This document shows, piece by piece, positions 22,380-35,122 of a stretch of 64,000 nt of DNA. Below the pieces are notes generated by a model that saw nothing but the letters and a program-made list of their open reading frames with translations, did not search any database and was not told the origin of the DNA. Made by a program: the position numbers and the translations under genes. The stretch's first letter is position 1, and every line of letters begins with the position of its first letter. This DNA comes from Botryosphaeria dothidea (Eukaryota; Ascomycota; Dothideomycetes; Botryosphaeriales; Botryosphaeriaceae), in the NCBI GenBank assembly GCA_011503125.2, contig WWBZ02000073.1:2294001-2358000 (forward strand), written 5' to 3'.

Positions 22380-25300
22380 ACGAGTTCTTTCTCTCGATAG
22401 TCTTGCCGTTTCATGGCGCGGATACTCTTCACTCCACCAGTCTCTTTCTCCCCTTCTTCGCTCTATTTTCTTGCATTGGATGTTTCAATTGAACTTGGAG
22501 TATGCCTTGGGATGAACGCTTTCAGCGGAGGGATGATGCATCGGATACCACATACACTCACAAAGACCATTTTCGTGCCCAAGCCCCGTTTCCGTTTTTG
22601 GATTTTCTTCCCTTTCGAGCACAGCAAACCCACATTTGTCTCCTTCATGGCGTTTTATGCATAGACGTGGGTTTCTCGAGGCCATTGATTTTGGGTTGGC
22701 CCTTGTTTGTTTGCCTTGGGATTGGGAAGGGTTTGATTGACCAGCTGTTTCGTCACTTGCAAGGCTTCGGCACGCCCGAAGCTTGGAGAGATCCTTTTTG
22801 TTGTTGTAATTCCAGCTATTGGATCTCGTATTACCGACATGGCTTTTCCCCCCCTTTCCCGGGATTCGGTGGCTCGTTCTTTGGCTGATGGATGGGGAGG
22901 TTGGCTGGTATTTGGCGGGGAGCGGAAAGGAATGGGGCCTAGTATAAAGTAGAAAATCATACTCGCAGATCTGTGTTTGTGCGCACTGTTGTCTTGTGAT
23001 TTGGGGGCCTCGAGTTCGTTTGTTGGAGACCCGTGTCTTAAAGGCACTCTACGTAGCAAGTGTCAGAAGTATTGTAACAGTGCAGGATCTCTCACCTTAC
23101 GAGCATATGGTTGAGGCCATCAGACGGGCATGAGACCATCATTACAATGCCTGTAGATGAAGTGTGGAAGTCCGATGCCACGCAGCGTGTTGGGAAGGTG
23201 ATGTTGCTCTTGTGGTACATGCAGGCGGACACGTTTGCGATGTGCTCATCGCCTCCGTTCCCTCCCAGAGACGTCATTCTCAGTGTGTTGTTTGAGATCT
23301 GAGTTTCTGAATCGACATCGTCGATGCGAGAAAGGGAAGGACGGCTGGCGGCCCTTACGCCTGTAGGCCTTTCTAAGGATAGTCGGGCATAATACAACCC
23401 TCCCTCGGCAGTTGTCTCTTGCGGCGAGCATGTTTGGTCATTTCATTCCGGAGATGGTATGCTTTCCTTGTGTATAGCTGTGCATGCTGTTGTTACCCCC
23501 TTAAGGGTTAGCTATCCGCATTGGCCACATCACAGAGGGCGATGACTGCACCGGAATGAAAGATTCTCGCCGTGTGTAGAGCTGGTGAACAATGATGTGA
23601 TGAAGCGTATTGCCAGTGGTAAGTGTATGCATGTGAGTACCTCCGAATGGCATTCCGCGTGGCGAGAGCGCACCTCTAGAAGCTAATAGACCATACAGAC
23701 GCCACAGCGGGGAAGACTCGAATGAGAGAGTGACAAGCTCCGCGATTCACAGACACAGGCCACTGTGGAATAGGATTCACGATCGCGATCAAGCTCAACG
23801 AAGGTTACGAACTACCTGACTCCTGGCAGCACTTGAGGCGCCATCGAATGAAAAAGATGGTGTGTGGGCAAGCCTTAGGCTCGCTGTGATCAAACCATCC
23901 ATCCAAAAGAGAGTTTCGCTAGCGCAGAACGACTAACTCTTCTAGAGGCAGGTTGGGTGCTCAGCCCTGGGGTTTCTCTCCTGCACGCGGCTCGTGCAGG
24001 TGCGACCACGTTTTGCTGCTCATGCATCGGCGTATATGCTAGCGGTGGGTACTACATTAGGGCGCGACGCCGTTTGCTGACGGGTTGGTGGCGAGGAAAG
24101 AGGAGAAAACGTGGCTGTCTCCCACGTGGTCTTCGGGAACCATTCTAGCTGTTAGTTCCTTTTTGTTCTCCGGGTGGAAAGGCGCAGTGTTTTCGTTGCC
24201 GGATTTGGCATAGAATGGCGGTCTAGTTTGTTTGAGAAGGCGAGCGGTTCCGAACCGGTTTGCTCGTACTCTTAGGTCGAGATGAGGCTGCTGGTTCGGC
24301 TGGGCTGCCGGTTTGGGGACAAGCGGGATGCTAGGGCGAAGTAGTGTGAGGAGAGCGGTATTGCGGTACCTCAAGCCTGGCAAATGGGAACGCTTGCCTG
24401 AAGATGCTTCTGGTTTGGTGTTGCGACAATGGTGGATGATAGGACTTGATCATGCAAGGGGCTTATCTGGCTGGGTTTTCGTCGGACGTGATGCTCCAGT
24501 TCAGGAAATTTAGATACGGGAATGTCCAGAAAGCAAAGCTGTTGTTTCTAGTATGGGCAAGGGGCGCCAGAAGCCTGTTTTGTGAGACAACTTGGCCATG
24601 GTGTTGATAAAGACGATACAACTACCCGGTGGTTTTCCTTGATTCGGTCGCCTTGCAAGGAGTTGCGGGAATCGCACGAGTGCAGGAATCGGACTGCAAG
24701 CCCCCGTACGCGAGAAGATCCCAAGGCAAGAAGCATTGTTGCTTTTTCCCGCTGCACGACATGGACGTAGGCGAGAGATGGGTGAGGGAGGACCCCTGTC
24801 TGTGATCTGAGAGGGATCGACACGCATCACCGAGATCCAAGGAGTGATGCGCACCCCCACATCAATGCGCGAGATGATGGTTGAGTCAAGGTCAACCGCA
24901 TCTGGTTTTGCCTCGTCAACCATCGATTTTTTTTTTCCCTTTTCGCCGCAGAGCTGCCATGACACGAACACTATCGAATTTCGGCTTCGATTTGGCCGAC
25001 GGGTGCTGCGATAGCCGACGTCAAAGCCCGAGAGATCTGTCACTTTCTGGCATGTGGCCGGGGGGCTGACTCGGTCGCATGCCACCTGGAGGCAGCAAAC
25101 AGCAAGACAAGCAATTGAGGCTCCGAATGATGAACCTGCTTCTGAAGAAGGCGCGAAGAAGACGTCGGCGAACCAACACAGTGGTTCCAACGGCTTTTGC
25201 TCCCTTCGGTCCCTTAACTTTGTCCGCCCTCTCGGTGCCTTTCGGCGCTGGTGGTTACTCCATGAGGAAAGCTGCCGGTCGAGGCTTTCCAGACTACCGA

Positions 25301-27667
25301 TGGCGTCCGCGCGAGAGAATAAGCTACACGACTCGCTGGCCGTCGTATCGCATGCCCCTCATGCTCGCTTGCGTGCTCTGGGTGTGCCCAAGTGCCTGTG
25401 TGCAACAGGCCGACGCCTCATGCCGTACACTGCGCCGTGCCATCATCATCCGCAATCCCCCGTGCACGCTAAAGGAGGGGCGCCACAATACTGGCAGTGC
25501 CACTTCCACGACTCGCAAGCAAGGCGGAGCCGCAGGGATAAAGGAGGCGGGATTCTGGCGGAGGGTGCACCGGGGCAAAGGAGAGAAAGGATTGCCCTGG
25601 CGCGGATACTACGGGGAGATGCGGAAGGAGCCTCAATCGACATGCGAGTCAAGCACAGCGTGCATCGGCGAGGCGGCGGGACGAGCGCGGGTGGGGGCCG
25701 AAGTGGTGGGAATTGGGTGGCAGGCAGAATGGAGCAATTACTGTGATGATCGTTCGTTTTCGCATAGATAGATAGATAGATAGATAGATAGGGTGGATGC
25801 TGCACTGGGGGCTGCTTGGTCGCGAAGGAGCTCGTTGGTGGGTACCCACAGGTGGGCGATTGACCGATGGCCACTCGTGGACGCGAGAAAATCCAGATTG
25901 CCGAGCAGGAAAAATGGAGATCTGGAGGATGATCAGAGACACTGCAGGAGCCAAGACGATCGACAGAGGGCTGGGAGAGACACTGTTGACCAGGTAGCTG
26001 GTGACTATGGAACGCCAAAAACGGCAAGCGAGTCAGAGGAGAGAAAGCAACAAGAGGCAGATCTGGGTGGGTTTGGCGATCAGTAGAGAAGAGCCTGAGT
26101 CGTAAGCCTCGTCTATCTGCCCGTCAATCCTTCTCCTGTTTGCGACTTTCTGTCCGATGGGTGTGGAGCATCGAAGGGAAGAAGAAGGCTCGTGGCTACT
26201 GCCGATCAGAGTCCATCACTTCCCGGAGGAGAGATACGGAGCCATCTCCATTGCATTTTGTTGCTTGCTTCCTACTCCACTGCTTCCTGCTGCTCCCTCA
26301 GCAGCAGTGAAGCACTCGGACCAACAGCGCACTGTACGCGTGCGCTGGGCACGGCGCTCTCCATGCGCACCATCCTCCAGTCGTCATCACCAATTCGTCA
26401 AGGCCAGTAGCTGCAATGCCGAGCACCCACTCCCCCTCTCTTGCGTACCTGTCTCGGCGATTCCAAACTGCAAAGCCTCCCAGAGCCACTCGCAGAAGCT
26501 TACCACACGAATTTCCGCTCGCTATTGATCCTGTTGCGGTTGCGCACTCAGCTGAAAAAGAACTCCAATGCCAAAGGACCAGCGGCGCCCGCTTTGTCAG
26601 CCACTCGTCCGATGCCTGAGCGGTTCCGCTGCCGCCTGTCAACGCCCGGCTGGCTGAACTAGAGGAAAGGGAAAGAAAGAATGGCCGAACGGCCTCGTGG
26701 TCGGTGGAAGCGTGGCCGCGAAGCGTGGCGGCAGCCCGGTGCTCGCTCTAGCCCTCTAGCGGCGGCCTCTCCTGGTTGTACCACCCAACCGAACGGGCGA
26801 ACGCCCGTGTGTGGCTGATGGCTTTTTCTTGCTTGAACGAGGAAAAAGAGGGGGAAAAGGTTTGCGCCGCCGATGACGAACGGCTGTTCGTGCGGGTCTC
26901 TGTGGCGCCAGGAACTGCTCGTACGTTTTTTCATTCCGTGGCTGCCGGACACCTGCGTCTAGATGTTCGTGTGTTGCAGGGACAGCCCTGATACACGTGG
27001 TGCGCGGCTATGATACTCGTCTGTGTAACGCGTTCGGTGCCTGGCCTTTAGTGCTATCCCTGCGGCGCAAGTCCGGCCTACCTCAACTCTTGCTTTTCGG
27101 CCCTGCCGATCCGTCGGTCACGGCCGATGTCTTGTTGATGGTACGTAGCCTTTGCTGCCACACTTCACATGAGTGACAGCTGTGCATTAGCCGCGGCTGC
27201 TGGTTTGGTCATACCCCATCTGCTGTCGCCCCGATCGAGGCTATGGCGGTTTGATTAGTGTCTTGCTTCGTACTGAAACATTGCGACGACAATCGACTCC
27301 GTGAGCTGTGCACCACGGCTTTTTGTTTTTTTTGTTTTGGATGATGTCGGAACTTTTAGGCTACTCGACGATTTGAAGATTAAGTGTCTGTATGATAGTA
27401 TGTGGTATAGACGGAGAGACAAAAGAAAGATAAATTACTGAAAACCGAGACTCGTACCGCCCGCCAGTGGTATATTGAAGAAATAGATGAATGCTCTCCG
27501 TGTCATGAATCCGAGAGATGCGCCGTAGCCCTTGAGAACGTATCCAAAGCCGCTCCATCCGCATGCATCATAAACAAATGCCCGCCAGATCCCGTTTTCT
27601 TCGTGCCGTCTCCTGTTTCTTGCTGTACATGAAATTGAAATCTTCTCCTTGCGAGCCTACTCTCTTT
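22380..27667. other. 5.3-kb convergent intergenic interval
   Basis: Lies between the 3' ends of the BCAS3-type gene and the minus-strand membrane protein. The first 600 bp are T-rich and look like 3' UTR. Frames at 25054-25771 on plus and 24510-26027 on minus overlap one another, are rich in Arg/Pro/Ser and show no domain. A GATA microsatellite sits at 25764-25791. No tRNA-like or transposon-like sequence was recognised. A non-coding transcript cannot be excluded. Confidence 0.45.
25764..25791. repeat. (ATAG)7 microsatellite
   Basis: Seven perfect tandem ATAG/GATA units in a gene-free interval. Simple repeat; being outside a promoter of a recognised gene, it is not evidence of GATA-factor control. 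Confidence 0.95.
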
Positions 27668-29086
27668 CTAGTGATGGGTGTGGTGTGGATGTGTAGTCGA
27701 CACCTTCGTCCTGTAAGCTCCGGCTCCCGTCTCCCAGGGATCTTGCACAAGATGGCTTTCGTCGTCCACATCCGAGGGGCCCACTGTCGAGTTTTGCTCG
27801 TCCTTGGTGCTGGAGTTGGAGATCTGATCGACGTCGTGGAGAGCCGCTTTCATGTCGGGATTCGGTATGCTGCGAATCACAACTTCTTGAGTTTTCTGGA
27901 TACCCTCGCCGTCGAACTCGAACCTGGAATCGGAGCGACCATGGCTGCTGCTGAGCTCCATGGCGGTGTGCGTGCCGTTGGAGCTGCTTCCTTTGGCGTA
28001 TACGAACTCGTGGTGGACACTCGCCCCGTTGCCATGCTTCGCAGCGGCCGAAATGGCGATCTTGCGAATGAGACTGGCCATGGTCAACTCAATGTTGAGC
28101 TTGACCAGGTACGCAAGCGGGTGGAACTGAATGTATCTGTCCAGCGGTCAGAATGTTGAACTTGCAACTTGTGAGTCAAGAGATACTCACACGAATGAGT
28201 TCGGGATTGACATGGCGGCGATGATCATGACGTCCATGAGCAGGGAGATGAAGATGATGCGGACGTTGAACTTGAGCAGCGAGTTATACTTCTGCAGACC
28301 GTTGGCGACCAGGTTTTTCCGCACAGTCTTGATGAAATAGCCGTTGAGGACGGCGTCCATGATTAGGTAGATGACCTTTTCGATACGATCCCAGATCTCG
28401 TTGATGTGTACATATCTGTTCGTGGTAAGCAAAAGCTCGCGAAGTCGTGGATCGTAGTGTCGTACCTGTCGGAAATCTGCAGACGAGCGGGAATCCAGAT
28501 GTTGAACACACTGACGTTGATGAGTGTGACGATTACGGCAGTAGCGATCATGATCATCCTTGCTTTATCCTTGTTCATGGAGATGACGCGGACACGGTTG
28601 ATGATGATCTGAAGCAGAAGCTGCACCTGGACGCACCAGCAGAACACTTGAAAGAATTAGCTGCTGGACACAGGGCACGCGAGGACTGTTTCTCGCGACC
28701 AAAGCGGGAAGACATACGGATGGTAAAGTAAAAGGCGAAGCCTATGGCGCAAATCAGTATCGGCCGAATTCAAAAGTCCGGGCGGGGGGATTCATACTGG
28801 GGTGGATTTTTCGCAGCAGAAAGACCCAACACTCAGCGCCCATAATGAGGGACACGATCAACTCCAGCCATATCAGCCAGATGTAAACACTCCTCCATGG
28901 ATTGCGAGCCTGCTTCGTCTGACCATATCCCTGCCAGGTACAGACTGCGCCCCAGACGACGGTGAGGAACCAGACGACGGTTGCGGCAGCGAAGTCGCCC
29001 TTGGTGATGTTCTCAGGGACGTAGTTTGGAGAGATGAGGGGCCCGACGGCCTTGGGCAGATCTTCCTGGCTCCAAGAAATGCCCAT
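27668..29086 (-). CDS. Polytopic integral membrane protein, function unknown
   Basis: Five exons on the minus strand: 29086-28798, 28741-28718, 28646-28466, 28415-28191 and 28136-27668 (introns 56, 71, 50, 54 bp). All phases close and yield 395 aa. Exon 2 is only 24 nt, inside a transmembrane helix (SFAFYFTIL). Start is the ATG at 29086; the frame continues upstream only from a TTG. Hydrophobic segments: ATVVWFLTVVWGAV, VYIWLIWLELIVSLIMG, FYFTILFCWCVQVQLLL, MIMIATAVIVTLINVSVF, VIYLIMDAVLNGYF and VRIIFISLLMDVMIIAAM, so six or seven membrane passes with a short N-terminal part containing an NIT glycosylation site. The C-terminal 130 residues are hydrophilic, Ser/Asp-rich, ending in a His-rich tail. 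The layout resembles the uncharacterised seven-pass proteins common in ascomycetes, but I cannot name a family. Confidence 0.75.
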
Positions 29087-32000
29087 GGCGGAGTAGAGGG
29101 AGAGGGCGAGGGGGAGGAGGAAGGCTTGAAGGAGAGTCGAGAGCGCAAAGGCCAGGGAAGGTAGAGAACGAGAGGGCAAAGGCCACGGGCAAAGAGACCA
29201 ATGGGCAAGAGTGGAAGGGCGGAGTCAAGTTGGGGACACGGCAACTGACAGAACGCGACTCGCAATGCAGAGCTTGGTGGAGCAGACGAGCGGGCTATAT
29301 CCACGCACAGCGAGCCACAGAGATGGGAAGGGGAAGGGCCCACGGCGCAGCGGGCGCGCCGCAGAGCATGGGACGCTAGAAGCAGCCGCGTTGGCTTCGT
29401 GAATTAGCTTTCGGGGCATGATTCATGGGCCAGGCACTGGTGAGCAATGCCTGGGCGGTACGGGAGGCTGATGAAGCGCGGGGACTTGAGCGCTCAGCTA
29501 GCTCGGTGCCGGCGCAACATGTCACGGCCCAAGTGGGCGTTTGCCACGAGGTCGGAGGGATCCGCGGATCTGCCAGGCCAGACCAGCACTGCATCGAGAC
29601 TCGGGTGGTCGCTAGTTCGGCACAGATGGGAAAGCTTGGGGGATCATCGGCAACAGAGGCCTGAAACCCCCAGGCGGGAACGCGATTGGGCAGCCAGTCG
29701 ACGACAGGCCCAGGGATGCAAAGGGCCGATAGCACTCTAGATGGGAGACGGGGCGGCGCGGTGGTGATTAGGGCGGTGGCAGGCTCGTCAACACCATGGC
29801 TGCGGACCCGGCGGAACGTGCCTCAGGCGTCGGTGGGCAGCCGGCGGGCGCTGGGCGACGCGGGGCCTGGGTTTGGTGCTGGTGCTGGTGCCGGGACGAA
29901 AGAAACGCGGTGGCACGGTAGCGGGCGACAACACAGCACAGCAGGCAGACTTCTTGTGGCTGGCTAGAAGACAGCAAGCGCGCCGGGGGAAGAAAGTCCG
30001 GCGGTGCCGATTTGCGAGAGGCCCCGACGCCCGCGACCGGCCCGCGAGATCCAAGCCCACTACCCGGCAGATCCACGACTCGCGCCCTTGTCCTTCTCCA
30101 CGCCTTGGCCGCGACACCGCGGGCATCTCCCCTGCGTCGCTCCAGCATCTCTCCCGTCCTCCCCAGACAGCGCCCCGACGAACCATCATGCAAACCCCCC
30201 ATCAACGCCCACGACTGCTTCGATTCGCATCTTGTGCCCGCCCGCGCCGCAAACCGTTCCAGTACCGCAGCTGCTGGACAGCTACACTTAGCTAGCCTGA
30301 TCATCGCCAGCCCCGATAAGCGACGGCAAATCTCCTCTCACCCAGCGTCCACGCTGCTCACACCCTCATGCCCGACGCTAGGGCCCCGCCCGTTCCTGAA
30401 CACCCTTCAGCGCTGCTCTGCCCGGGCCCAAGCTGTGCTCTACTTCGACGCGTGGCTGACCCTCCAGAACCATTGCATCCGCGGTTCGGGGAGCCACGGC
30501 CAGCTGCCGAGCCGCCGCTACTTGTCGAAGCCACTCTATGCCCCTGTCCTCGCTGCCTATACTGATCGGTGCATCTATAAGCCACATGCACAATTGAGGA
30601 AAGGCCTGGCTGATCTGCTTTCTTCCAAGAATATCCAAGAAGGTCTCAGTAGCGCCCCCAAACGCTCTGACCAGCATAGTCTTATCAGGTACCTGATTTT
30701 CTCCCGAATGCCTGGCCTGACTTCGCCTCCTGAAGCCCACTGCTGCCACCATCCATCTCTATCACTTGCTCTTCCCATCCCCCGGTCTTCCTGTGGTCCG
30801 GAGGATCGCTAGTCCAGTACGCATGCGGCGCTGATCTTTGCATTCCCGCGGTCTGCTATAGCGTGCGTTTCAGGCGCCTCGCGGCACACTACCCGCGGGA
30901 CGTTGTACTAAACCTGGTATCTCACGCCAGTGCAGTTCCGACATTGTTCTTTCCTACTTTTCCAACAATCGATGGAGCACCTGCCAGATTTGGGAATATG
31001 GCAAGAAAACATTGCAGCTTCGGTCCTCAGCGAGAGATTCATCCTTTCGCGCTCTACTACCATCAGCCTACTCTCCCGTGAGATGGCTCCCGCCGTTCTT
31101 TGCTAAAGCAGTTGACCCAAGTGTCTTAACTGCATGCCCTGGAAAATCAACATTAGCAACAGTAAACATGATTCGTTCATCGGCACAAGCATACACAACT
31201 CCATCGACACTACTGATCTGCCTGAATGGTGTCCTACGGCCCACGCGTCCCCCACGTCGGGTGGTTTCAGGCGCGGCGGACGCCACCTCATTTCCTACTC
31301 GGTCAGCCATCCCTGATATCACTGAACACGGGCTCCCCATAACTATGCCCTCTGCAAAGTTGGCCCACAATGGCATGACTGTCGGCTTCACTACCGAAGT
31401 TGTCTGTCTACATTTCAAATCTCTTCGCAAGTCCTGTTTACTCCCTCACAGGCACCAGCGTTGTTAGAAGGGCCAGTTCTGAAACATTGCCGCAGACTTC
31501 GCAATCATGCACGTGCGATGTCTCAGGTGCAAGAGGCAGATTTGGGTTGGCTCAAGAGAAGATTACAGGATACTGCTTTCGCTGCTCTAGCCGAGTCCAA
31601 CATCATAAATGCCCACCGGTATCTCAGGGATAGACCTTGGCTTTATGAAGTAGCAGCTACTTTGACCGAGGTTGCGGTCTACGTGAGATCAGTTGCGACA
31701 TACAGTCGTAATGCATTTTCCACTACAACCCAAGTTCCATCCAACTACCTCAGAGTGGACGATGGTCTTTCGAACCAAAGAAGCGGCATTTTCATGATGT
31801 CTACAGCAGACCAGCCTGCCAAGTGTCGTAAGGCAATGCGCACGGATGGGGCAAGGCGGACAATTGCGGGGAACCATGTTGACCAATAGGTAGTTAATTT
31901 TCAGCGAACACAGGGACTTGAGTCAGAAAACCTCAGCCGCGCAGCGGTTGTACATACGAGAAGTACGAAGGTTTGGATCCCTTGCAGCCGGACAAGCAAG

Positions 32001-33077
32001 GTGAATCAGCCCATCACTGTGGCATCACGCATCTGCTTAATGCATGCAGGATCGGTTTCTTGAGCCATTCCATTTCGCTTGATGATCGCTGCCGCTATCA
32101 GGAACCAACATGTCGCAATGTTAGTTTTGCAAATAAGAATGCTTGTTATTTGCCAATCCGGTCAACAAACTCTTCAAACACCGAAGCTCGTCAGACCTCG
32201 TATGCCAGCATCCTGGATCGGCCGATCTTCCCCGCGCTTCCGCTTCTTCGCAATGACTCTGTAGTTTGTCACAACCTCCCGGACCCACTTCCCGTCCGTC
32301 CCGGATCAGGCCAGCACTGTCTCAGGACTATGCATCAACTGTGAAGAGGGGAGAAAGCCCATGATGTTCCTATGAATCACCCTGGCCCATTACTATGCCC
32401 TTCCATCCTCTCGGAAACCCTTCTCCTTCCGTGCACTCCGCCGCTCCTCGATCAAGCTATCTGTTCCTCCAAATCCCCCTGTCTCAGCTGCATGATCAGA
32501 TGGCAGACTGACCCGTACTCACGTGGGACGCTTCGGCATTCCCTGCCCAACGGCCCACGAAGAGAAAGAAACGTGATCGAGCTTACTCAAAACGGCAGAG
32601 GCAGAATCCTCCCACCAAACTCGTATGTGACGGCAACGCTTATTCGACAAAGAATGTCGATCAGGGCTGTTGAACCTGCGTGTCTTTTCCATTGCCCCTC
32701 TGCACTTTCCACAAATAACCAGATCTGGCAGGTGAGCCAGTCATTAGAATTCAGAACCCGTAGTTGCACTTGGGCATTTGAGCAGGCGTGGAGCCCGTCA
32801 TTGATGTCTTTGACTCATGAACCCGTCACAAGGGATGCTAGAATCTCATGAGCTTGAGCCTATATCGAACTCCGCTCAAAGATGAACATAATGACATGAT
32901 GGCAGACAGGTTTATTTAGCTTTCATATAAAAATCACAGGTTCAGATCTGAGCAATCACGTCGGATTCCAAAAGTACGGAAAGCACATTGAATATCACGG
33001 ATACTTGAACATACAGTCTTCCTATCCGGCCGATCTATCAAATCTAATGCTCAATCCCAAACCAATAACACCATCAT
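29087..33077. other. 4-kb interval without a convincing gene
   Basis: The first 1.2 kb, upstream of the membrane-protein gene, is GC-rich with domain-less frames on both strands. From about 30800 to 33000 the sequence becomes less GC-rich. One frame at 31518-31889 is listed separately as doubtful. Nothing else can be supported. Confidence 0.4.
31518..31889 (+). CDS. Doubtful small orphan ORF
   Basis: 123-aa frame from an ATG at 31518. Its first half looks protein-like, with amphipathic helices (GWLKRRLQDTAFAALAES; LYEVAATLTEVAVYVRSV); the second half is poorer. No domain or neighbour supports it. It could be a gene fragment, a small orphan gene or chance. Confidence 0.2.
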   Translation: MSQVQEADLGWLKRRLQDTAFAALAESNIINAHRYLRDRPWLYEVAATLTEVAVYVRSVATYSRNAFSTTTQVPSNYLRVDDGLSNQRSGIFMMSTADQPAKCRKAMRTDGARRTIAGNHVDQ

Positions 33078-35122
33078 CTACCTCGCCAGAACAGTCTTCA
33101 GAACGCCCAAAAGCTTCTCCTCGGCGTCATCCGTGAGCGCATCCGACCTCCACGCCACAAACCGGTCCGGCCTCACGAGAATGCACCCGTCCTCCTGTAC
33201 GCCCCGCATGCGCGCCCACTCGAAATATGGATCCTCATACTCCAATCCGTACCCGACCCCTACGACGCGCACAGCCACGCCCAACGCCTCCTCGGCCTTC
33301 CTTGCCGCGGCTTCCCACGCCCCGCGGCCGCCAATGCCGGTGAAGAGGGCGAAGCCGCCATTGCCGGCGAGATCGATGGTCGACACCAGCCCGTCCGGCA
33401 CGGCCCTGCTCAGCCAGACGTGCGGCAGGCGGCGGCCGGGGAAAGTGCTGGGCACGTACGTCAGCTCGAGGTCCGCGACGCCGGCGAAGCCGTCGTGGCC
33501 CGCGACGCCCTCGGCCACGACGGCAGCGGAGCCCCGGTAGTTCTGGTTCATCTCGATGCCGAGCGCGTGGAACTCGTGGCACGTCTGGGCGACGGCGCGC
33601 TGCAGCCTCGCGCGGCGGGCGCGCCCGCCCGGCGTCGAGGCCTCGAGCTCCGCGACGGCGGCGGCGCGGTCGGTCGCGGACGGGAGGTTGAGGCCGAGGG
33701 CGTCCCAGACGTTGAAGTGCTCGCGGAAGCCGTCGTTGGCGCGCGTCACGACGCCCTGGCCGACGGGCTGGCGCTCGGCCGAGTACGTGTCGAGCAGGCT
33801 GCGGCCGGCTTTGCCCCCGAGGACGTAGGCGACCTTCCAGGCCAGGTTGAAGGCGTCCTGGATGCACGTGTTGGAGCCGAGGCCGTTGAAGGGCGGGTGC
33901 CGGTGGACGGCGTCGCCCAGGCAGAAGACGTTGCCGGCCGCGTACGACTCGGCGTAGATCTCGTTGATGTACCACTTCGAGATGTCGAGGATCTCGGCCG
34001 GCGTGTCGTCGCCGATCATCTCGCGCACCCGCGCCAGGTACTCGTCCTTGGTCGCGTCGACGGCCGTGTCCGCGGCCGGGTCGGGCAGCATGATGAACAT
34101 CCACTCGTGCCACGGCTTGACCATCCGCACGATGGCCTGCCAGGCGAAGGCCGGGTGCTCCTTTTCCGGCTGGAAGACCCAGTGCAGGTTGCCCGGACGG
34201 GCGTCCATGAGGTGGGAGAGGTCGGCCTTGACCAGCACGTTGAGGGCGAGGCCCTGCTGCGGCTTCTTGACGAGGGGGAGTCCCAATTGCTGCTGGACGC
34301 GCGATCTCGCGCCGTCGGCGCCAAACAGAAAGCGCGAGCGCACGGCATAGAGGCGGCCGGTCAGGCGGTCGCGGAGAGTCGTCACGACGTGGGTTCCTTC
34401 GTCGGAAAAGGAGACGAACTCGGTGTCGAACCGACACGTGATGCCGTGCAGACCGGCGTAACGCACGAGAATGGGCTCCAGAAGGGTTTGGGGGAGGTCG
34501 ACGTGGCGACACGGGCTGGCACGCTCGTAGTCACCTTTGCGGGCCGGGTCGTTGCCCCACGAGTAGATTCGAGCGTACTCTCGGCCGGCCATGCTGTGGC
34601 ACCATCGCGTGTGGACCATGCAGTTGCCCTTGGTTGATAGCCTGTTGAATTCCTCGTCCAATCCGATATCCCGGAGCGCATCTGGCTGCGGCGTTAGCTC
34701 ACTGGCTTCTCGGGAGTAGCTGGCATTTGACTTATACTGCACACGCAGGGCATGCCACGCGCGGGAGGCTATCCGGCAGCTCCCCCATCCGCAGATTACC
34801 CCTACGACTGCAGTAGTCTGGGCAAACCTACCCAAAGCGGCAGCATTTGTAATGTGAGCTCGCGGCGTGTCGGCGTTGGTCGCGGCTCTGCTGACCATGA
34901 GGCCCTTGATTCCTGTGTAGAAGATGCGTCATGAGCCATCTCGGAAGGGTCCGGGAAGCGTATGTTTGGCTAACCATGCGATGATAGGAAGCACGCGAGC
35001 GCGGCGCCCGCAGGACCGGCGCCGATGATGAGCGTCTCGACTTCAATCTCAACATCGGGCCTCTGGGCGGCGTCTGGCGTCGAGACGCCGCTCGAGCTGC
35101 TGCTGCCGTCGGGTTGCACCAT
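33078..35122 (-). CDS. FAD-dependent aromatic (phenol-type) monooxygenase
   Basis: Three exons on the minus strand: 35122-34975, 34912-34832 and 34681-33078 (introns 62 and 150 bp), phases consistent, 610 aa. This is a class A flavoprotein hydroxylase of the PHBH fold, of the phenol 2-monooxygenase/dichlorophenol hydroxylase group. Visible motifs: the dinucleotide-binding GAGPAG at 34-39; ADTPRAHITN, typical of this subgroup, just before the third exon; GADGARS, the DG motif, near 200; and CLGDAVHRHPPFNGLGSN, the GD motif binding FAD ribityl, near 330. The C-terminal third resembles the thioredoxin-like domain of phenol hydroxylases (DLAGNGGFALFTG; GCILVRPDRFVAWR). The reaction would be NAD(P)H-dependent ring hydroxylation of a phenol. 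It faces the epimerase gene across a 946-bp shared upstream region and is the first of five clustered catabolic-looking enzymes. The coding sequence is strikingly GC-rich compared with the other four. Confidence 0.85.

Noticed and set aside
25054..25771. Two overlapping 230-codon plus-strand frames
   Set aside because: They overlap each other in different phases and are basic, low in hydrophobic residues and without family similarity; typical random frames in GC-rich DNA.
28798..29179. Membrane protein starting at 29179 with an extra helix
   Set aside because: The codon is TTG; first in-frame ATG is at 29086, so the extra hydrophobic segment is probably not translated.
30012..30812. 266-codon plus-strand frame
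   Set aside because: Ser/Pro/Arg-rich with no domain; lies in GC-rich upstream sequence of the membrane-protein gene.
33235..34637. Open frames of 405 and 425 codons on the plus strand and in another minus frame
   Set aside because: They are shadows of the GC-rich monooxygenase exon: Arg/Pro/Ala-rich, no domains, and the true frame has complete FAD motifs.
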